From Limnohabitans sp. TEGF004 (lineage in GTDB: Bacteria > Pseudomonadota > Gammaproteobacteria > Burkholderiales > Burkholderiaceae_C), in NCBI RefSeq assembly GCF_027924965.1, contig NZ_AP027056.1, positions 1,364,001-1,428,000 of the forward strand: a stretch of DNA of 64,000 bases. Reading direction: 5' to 3'. The notes below the pieces were generated by a model. It had not been told where the DNA came from, did not search any database, and saw only the letters and a program-made list of their open reading frames with translations. The number at the start of each line of letters is the position of its first letter. Within the stretch, counting starts at the first letter, position 1. This document shows, piece after piece, positions 59,707 through 64,000 of the stretch. Made by a program: the position numbers and the translations under genes.

Positions 59707-61383
59707 TCAGGCGCGAAACTTATTGGTTATAGGATAACGCCAATCCTTGCCAAAACTGCGGTGGGTCACGCGAATCCCCACAGGCGATTGGCGGCGTTTG
59801 TATTCGTTGATACGGATCAGTCGAGTCACCTTCTCCACATCGACACGCGCAAAGCCTACGGCGATGATGTCCTCCGAGCTTTGGTCGTTCTCCATGAAAC
59901 GCGACACGATCTCGTCCAACACCTCATACGCTGGCAAGCTGTCTTGGTCAGTTTGGTCTGGACGCAACTCGGCACTGGGCGGACGTGTGATGATGCGCTC
60001 AGGGATGGGCTCGGTACCCGTACCGTATGGGTCGTGGGCATTGCGCCAACGCGCCAGCTTGAACACCAAGGTCTTGGCCACATCTTTGATGACGGCAAAC
60101 CCACCGGCCATGTCGCCGTAAAGCGTGCAGTAGCCAGTGGCCATCTCGCTCTTGTTACCAGTGGTCAGCACAATGGAACCAAACTTGTTGGACAAGGCCA
60201 TCAGTAACGTGCCGCGAATGCGGGCTTGAATGTTCTCTTCGGTGGTATCGAGCTGCGTGCCTTCAAAGTCGGCTTTGAGCGAACCCAAGAAAGCCTCAAA
60301 CTCCGGCACGATGGACACCTCGTCATAGCGCACACCCAAGCGCTTGGCCATGTCGCGGGCATCAACCCAACTAATTTCAGCGGTGTACGGCGACGGCATC
60401 ATCACGGTACGCACTTTGTCAGCGCCCAGGGCATCCACCGCAATAGCCAACACCAAGGCCGAGTCGATACCGCCAGACAGACCCAACAAAGCACCAGGGA
60501 ACCCGTTTTTGCCGATGTAGTCACGCACACCCAGCACCAAGGCATGCCACAAGTCGGCTTCGAGTGAGCCGTCTTCAGCTACAGGCGCCGACAAATGCAG
60601 ACCACCATGCGACCCTGATTTGCCTCGCACCACATCGACCGTGAACGTTGCCACGTCAAAGCTAGGCGCACGCCCAGCCAACGCGCCATCGGCGTTGAAC
60701 GCAAACGAACGCCCTTCAAACACCACCTCGTCTTGGCCACCCACCAAATGCGCATAAATCAAAGGCAAGCATGTGGCTTGCACACGGCGTCTCATGGCTT
60801 GCTCGCGCTCGTCGCCCTTGCCCACATGAAAGGGCGACGCGTTGATCACAGCCAACAGCTCAGCACCCGCCGCTTTGGCGTCTGCAGCGGGCACATCAAA
60901 CCAAGCATCTTCACAAATCAGTAAACCCACTTTTATGCCAGCGACCTCAAACACACAAGGCTTGTCGCCGGCTACGAAATAGCGGCGCTCGTCAAACACT
61001 TGGTAGTTGGGTAGCTCGCGTTTGGCGTAAGCGACCACCACTTGGCCCTCACACACCACGCTCGCCATGTTGAAGCGGCGTTGCACCGACACCGAGCGCG
61101 TGCGCTCGTCACCACCCGATGGATGACCTACCACCACATGCAAGCCCTTTAACCCGCTCAGAGCAGCGGACACCGTTTTCAGGGCATCATCGCAAGCTTG
61201 AATGAATGAGGGGCGGAGGAATAAATCTTCAGCCGCATAGCCGCACAAAGACAGCTCCGGCGTCAGCACCAAACGTGCGCCGTCTTGATAAGCTGCCGTG
61301 GCGCAATCGATGATTTTCTGGGCGTTACCCGCCATGTCACCCACCACGAAATTCAACTGAGCAACACAAATTTTGAGAGTCAT
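59707..61383 (-). CDS. nadE: Glutamine-dependent NAD+ synthetase
   Basis: 558 residues from the ATG at 61383. The N-terminal nitrilase-type amidase has Glu (LTPELSLCGYAAEDL), Lys (AKRELPNYQVFDERRYF) and Cys (LLICEDAWFD). The C-terminal synthetase has the P-loop GLSGGIDSALVLAIA. It makes NAD+ from nicotinate adenine dinucleotide using glutamine nitrogen, which fits cotranscription with the nitrogen sensor PII. Confidence 0.96.
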   Translation of the reverse strand: MTLKICVAQLNFVVGDMAGNAQKIIDCATAAYQDGARLVLTPELSLCGYAAEDLFLRPSFIQACDDALKTVSAALSGLKGLHVVVGHPSGGDERTRSVSVQRRFNMASVVCEGQVVVAYAKRELPNYQVFDERRYFVAGDKPCVFEVAGIKVGLLICEDAWFDVPAADAKAAGAELLAVINASPFHVGKGDEREQAMRRRVQATCLPLIYAHLVGGQDEVVFEGRSFAFNADGALAGRAPSFDVATFTVDVVRGKSGSHGGLHLSAPVAEDGSLEADLWHALVLGVRDYIGKNGFPGALLGLSGGIDSALVLAIAVDALGADKVRTVMMPSPYTAEISWVDARDMAKRLGVRYDEVSIVPEFEAFLGSLKADFEGTQLDTTEENIQARIRGTLLMALSNKFGSIVLTTGNKSEMATGYCTLYGDMAGGFAVIKDVAKTLVFKLARWRNAHDPYGTGTEPIPERIITRPPSAELRPDQTDQDSLPAYEVLDEIVSRFMENDQSSEDIIAVGFARVDVEKVTRLIRINEYKRRQSPVGIRVTHRSFGKDWRYPITNKFRA

Positions 61384-61427
61384 GGCAGCAGGCACATCGT
61401 CCAAAGTAAAACAGGTCTAAAAACAAA

Positions 61428-62603
61428 ATGGATTATGTCATTCGCGTCCACGAAAACCCGCTAGATATCCCCGCTCAAGCGTGGGATGCTTTACTGGCAC
61501 AACAAGACGCGCCCTCGCCCTTCATGCGGCACGCCTACCTCGCGGCCTTGCACACCAGCGGCAGTGCCACACCAGACACCGGCTGGACGCCGCAATTTGT
61601 CACGCTTTGGCTGGGCGAGGCCTTGGCTGCCGCAGGCGCGCTCTACATCAAAGGTCACTCTTACGGCGAATACGTGTTTGATTGGGCATGGGCCAACGCC
61701 TATGCCGACCATGGCCTGAGCTACTTCCCCAAAGCCACCTGTGCTGTGCCCTTCACGCCTGTGCCGGGCTCACGCTTGCTGGCAACCGATGACAAAGCTC
61801 GTCAAGCCTTGCTCAAAGCCATGCTGGATGTAGCCCAACAGCACGAGCTATCTTCATTGCACCTCCTCTTCACCAGCCCCGACGACCGCAATGCCTGTGA
61901 CGCCCTTGGCTTGATGCAACGCCAAACCGTGCAATTCCATTGGCACAACGTCGATCTACAAGGCCAACGCTTTGAAAGCCTCGATGCCTTCTTAGCGAGC
62001 CTGTCCCAAGAGAAACGCAAAAAGATCAAACAAGAACGCCGCCGCGTTGCTGATACTGGCGTGACGTTTCGCACCTCGGTGGGCGCGGCTATCGGCAGCG
62101 AAGACTGGGGCTTTTTTTACCAGTGCTACGAACGCACCTACCTCGAACACGGCAATGCGCCCTACCTGAGCCGTGCTTTCTTTGAGCACATGCAACACGA
62201 CATGCCTCACAACTGGGTGCTGTTTGTAGCAGAGCGCGATGGCCACCCCATCGCCAGCAGCCTGGTCGCAGTGCAAGACCTAGGCAAGCCAACCGCTGTC
62301 GCCTACGGCCGCTACTGGGGCGCACTAGAACGCGTGGACTGCCTGCACTTTGAAGCCTGCTACTACCAACCACTCAACTGGTGCATCACAAATGGCGTGC
62401 AACGCTTTGAAGGCGGCGCCCAAGGCGAACACAAAATGGCCCGCGCCCTCATGCCCGTGCCTACCTACAGCGCGCATTGGCTCGCGCACCCTGCGTTTGC
62501 CGATGCGGTGGAACGTTTTCTTGAACGCGAGACGGCTGGGGTCGACAACTACCTCGACCACTTGGCCGAGCGCAGCCCCTTCAAACGTCATGAGCCTCAA
62601 TAA
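61428..62603 (+). CDS. GNAT-fold protein of the COG3146/DUF482 family
   Basis: 391 residues. Recognised by SPFMRHAYLAALHTSGS, YGEYVFDWAWANAY, LSQEKRKKIKQERRRV and YGRYWGALERVDCLHFEACYYQP, which are family hallmarks of predicted N-acyltransferases with two GNAT-like halves. It is cytoplasmic. It has been loosely linked to peptidoglycan but has no proven reaction. Divergent from nadE, 44 bases away. Confidence 0.88.
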   Translation: MDYVIRVHENPLDIPAQAWDALLAQQDAPSPFMRHAYLAALHTSGSATPDTGWTPQFVTLWLGEALAAAGALYIKGHSYGEYVFDWAWANAYADHGLSYFPKATCAVPFTPVPGSRLLATDDKARQALLKAMLDVAQQHELSSLHLLFTSPDDRNACDALGLMQRQTVQFHWHNVDLQGQRFESLDAFLASLSQEKRKKIKQERRRVADTGVTFRTSVGAAIGSEDWGFFYQCYERTYLEHGNAPYLSRAFFEHMQHDMPHNWVLFVAERDGHPIASSLVAVQDLGKPTAVAYGRYWGALERVDCLHFEACYYQPLNWCITNGVQRFEGGAQGEHKMARALMPVPTYSAHWLAHPAFADAVERFLERETAGVDNYLDHLAERSPFKRHEPQ

Positions 62604-62613
62604 AGAACGGACA

Positions 62614-62640
62614 TAAAAAAGCCCGCATAAGCGGGCTTTA
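62614..62640. terminator. Terminator between DUF482 gene and ppa
   Basis: GCCCGC/GCGGGC hairpin with a 4-base loop and A/T flanks, serving both convergent genes. Confidence 0.85.
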
Positions 62641-62658
62641 GATGGACACAACCAAAAA

Positions 62659-63186
62659 TTACTTCTTGTAATTGGCCATACCGTCCAAGATTTCTTTGTG
62701 GGCAGACTCAATGCCTTCCCAGCCCTTAACCTTGACCCACTTACCTTTTTCGAGGTCTTTGTAGTGTTCAAAGAAGTGGGCAATTTGTTGCAACTGCAAC
62801 TCATGGATGTCAGCCAATGACTTGATGTTGCTGTAACGGGCCAAGATTTTTTCAGTGGGCACAGCCAACACTTTGCCGTCCACGCCGCCTTCGTCTTCCA
62901 TTAACAAGATGCCCAACGCACGGCAAGGCACCACCACGCCAGGTGGCAATGGGAAAGGTGTCATCACCAACACGTCCACAGGGTCGCCGTCACCCGCGAT
63001 GGTTTGTGGCACGTAGCCGTAGTTGGTGGGGTAATGCATGGCCGTACCCATGAAGCGATCCACAAACAGAGCGCCAGACTCTTTGTCGACTTCATACTTC
63101 ACAGGATCCGAGTTCATCGGAATTTCGATGATCACGTTGAAGGCTTCAGGAACTTTGCTACCGGGGGTGACTTTATTCAGGGACAT
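62659..63186 (-). CDS. ppa: Inorganic pyrophosphatase (family I)
   Basis: 175 residues. Signatures are [39 protein letters not shown] (metal-binding Asp cluster) and [16 protein letters not shown]. It hydrolyses pyrophosphate, driving biosynthetic reactions. No Shine-Dalgarno is evident before the ATG, and a terminator-like hairpin stands about 18 bases upstream. Confidence 0.96.
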   Translation of the reverse strand: MSLNKVTPGSKVPEAFNVIIEIPMNSDPVKYEVDKESGALFVDRFMGTAMHYPTNYGYVPQTIAGDGDPVDVLVMTPFPLPPGVVVPCRALGILLMEDEGGVDGKVLAVPTEKILARYSNIKSLADIHELQLQQIAHFFEHYKDLEKGKWVKVKGWEGIESAHKEILDGMANYKK

Positions 63187-63203
63187 GGTGTCTTGTTATA
63201 AAA

Positions 63204-63267
63204 GTTAAAAAAGAAACTCAGAGGATTAACCCCGATTTTACTTTCACGGGGCTTGCGTCTCTGAGTT
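63204..63267 (-). terminator. Long hairpin with T-tract in front of ppa (terminator or attenuator)
   Basis: On the minus strand a 9-bp perfect outer stem AACTCAGAG/CTCTGAGTT and an inner CCCCG/CGGGG stem enclose an A/T-rich loop; TTTCTTTTTT follows. It is located after the DUF3149 gene and only about 18 bases before the ppa ATG. Confidence 0.68.
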
Positions 63268-63280
63268 GCCTACGAAACCT

Positions 63281-63424
63281 TTATTCGTGGGTGCTTTTGC
63301 CCGTTTCGTCCATCAACCCTAGGAAAACGCGCAAAAAGTACACAGCCATGGCCAAGATAAAAACAATCACAGCCACGCTCATCAGGCCGTAGTCGGTCGA
63401 AAAAAGGTCAATCCAAGCTTTCAT
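63281..63424 (-). CDS. DUF3149 family membrane mini-protein
   Basis: 47 residues from the ATG at 63424 with AGGAGT 7 bases upstream; a longer frame lacks this support. Begins MKAWIDLFSTDYGLMS, then one membrane helix (VAVIVFILAMAVYFLRVFL) and a short charged tail. DUF3149 proteins are short single-pass proteins of unknown role in beta/gammaproteobacteria. Divergent from moaA. Confidence 0.82.
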   Translation of the reverse strand: MKAWIDLFSTDYGLMSVAVIVFILAMAVYFLRVFLGLMDETGKSTHE

Positions 63425-63533
63425 GGGGTTACTCCTATCAATTGCAATACCCCTACTTTGCACCGTCTCAGCGCTTGTCACACTGATCTACATCAAGGCT
63501 TAGGGGATTCGTGGCTCAGGCAAAATCAAGGCT

Positions 63534-64000
63534 ATGTCTGAACGCGTTATCCCCTTGGTCGATCAACGGCTCCTCGCCTTAGCGGCCACTGTCCCCCTGC
63601 AACCCATTGCAACCGACGGTTTGCTCAGTGACAGCTTGGGCCGCCCCCTGCACGACTTGCGCATCAGCGTGACCGACCGCTGCAACTTTCGCTGCAACTA
63701 CTGCATGCCCAAAGAGGTGTTCAACAAAGACTACGCCTACCTGCCCCACAGCGACTTGCTGAACTTTGAAGAAATCACCCGCCTTGCCAAAGTATTCGTA
63801 GCTCATGGCGTGCGCAAAATTCGCCTCACTGGTGGTGAACCTCTGCTGCGCAAGAACCTTGAAATCTTGGTGGACCAGTTGGCCAATATCCCCACGCCGG
63901 ATGGCACGCCGCTAGACCTCACCCTCACCACCAACGGCTCGCTCTTGGCCCGCAAAGCGAAGTCACTCAAAGACGCAGGCTTGAACCGCGTGACGGTCAG
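63534..64000 (+). CDS. moaA: GTP 3',8-cyclase MoaA (molybdenum cofactor; N-terminal part, cut by window edge)
   Basis: 155 codons are present and the frame is still open at the end of the window. The radical-SAM cluster Cys50-x3-Cys54-x2-Cys57 is in [15 protein letters not shown], followed by [14 protein letters not shown] and [11 protein letters not shown]. MoaA starts molybdopterin synthesis from GTP. The C-terminal second cluster lies outside the window. It has an extended N-terminus of about 35 residues before the radical-SAM domain. Confidence 0.95.
   Translation, partial: MSERVIPLVDQRLLALAATVPLQPIATDGLLSDSLGRPLHDLRISVTDRCNFRCNYCMPKEVFNKDYAYLPHSDLLNFEEITRLAKVFVAHGVRKIRLTGGEPLLRKNLEILVDQLANIPTPDGTPLDLTLTTNGSLLARKAKSLKDAGLNRVTV

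Overview
The window reads as a chromosomal core segment of a betaproteobacterium, most likely Burkholderiales, family Comamonadaceae (Limnohabitans/Rhodoferax-like). This is an inference from gene order and protein style: exbB-exbD-lpxK-kdsB-adk, rimP-nusA-infB-rbfA-truB-typA, yejABEF next to fabI, ilvB-ilvN-ilvC-pssA-leuA, and Bug/TctC-type solute receptors. Genes are densely packed, the base composition is moderately GC-rich, and I see no insertion sequence, prophage or CRISPR array. No gene-free stretch exceeds about 260 bases.

Layout. 1-3.3 kb: the start of clpA (cut by the window edge), clpS, a DUF192 protein, Fe-superoxide dismutase and xseA. 3.5-7.4 kb: an envelope operon (ExbB/ExbD-type proton channel, lpxK, Trm112-like protein, kdsB) ending with adk; DnaA-box-like sites sit at its promoter. 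7.5-11.1 kb: asparaginase, lexA with two tandem SOS boxes and a small unknown gene behind it, a 2-hydroxyacid dehydrogenase and a GST. 11.2-16.1 kb: a CoA-thioester cluster holding a hydroxyacyl-CoA dehydrogenase that lacks its NAD domain, a Crp/Fnr regulator, a kinase plus acyl-CoA dehydrogenase pair resembling a split ACAD11, and a second GST. 16.1-18.7 kb: the least ordinary stretch, with an AT-richer glycine-tract lipoprotein and two adjacent exported paralogues sharing six cysteines, one carrying a His/Asp/Lys-rich repeat. 18.7-18.9 kb: tRNA-Arg and tRNA-Pro. 19-25.3 kb: a tricarballylate-type catabolic cluster (LysR, tcuA, tcuB, TctC receptor, ModA-like receptor, CoA-transferase). 25.3-34.8 kb: an enoyl-CoA hydratase/HIBYL-CoA hydrolase-like protein, then the translation/transcription operon rimP to typA. 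35-42.3 kb: the yej oligopeptide transporter, fabI and an exported DNA ligase. 42.3-49.7 kb: an amino-acid decarboxylase, tRNA-Ser, bactofilin with an M23 peptidase, the N-end-rule transferases aat and bpt, an IclR regulator and a PBP7-type endopeptidase. 49.8-55.8 kb: branched-chain amino acid synthesis, with a leucine-rich leader peptide and attenuator in front of leuA. 56-59.3 kb: an ECF sigma operon with DUF3619, DUF3106 and RDD membrane proteins, then dgkA and a LOG protein. 59.3-64 kb: PII, nadE, a GNAT-fold protein, ppa with a terminator-like leader, a DUF3149 mini-protein and the start of moaA.

Genes working together: ClpS/ClpA and Aat/Bpt are the recognition and tagging arms of the bacterial N-degron pathway. 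IlvB, IlvN, IlvC and LeuA form the valine/leucine route. TcuA/TcuB with the receptors probably feed a tricarboxylate into the TCA cycle. The kinase and ACAD pair plausibly handles 4-hydroxyacyl-CoAs. The best candidates for undescribed biology are the six-cysteine exported pair, the sigma/DUF3619/DUF3106/RDD operon and the split ACAD11-like cluster.
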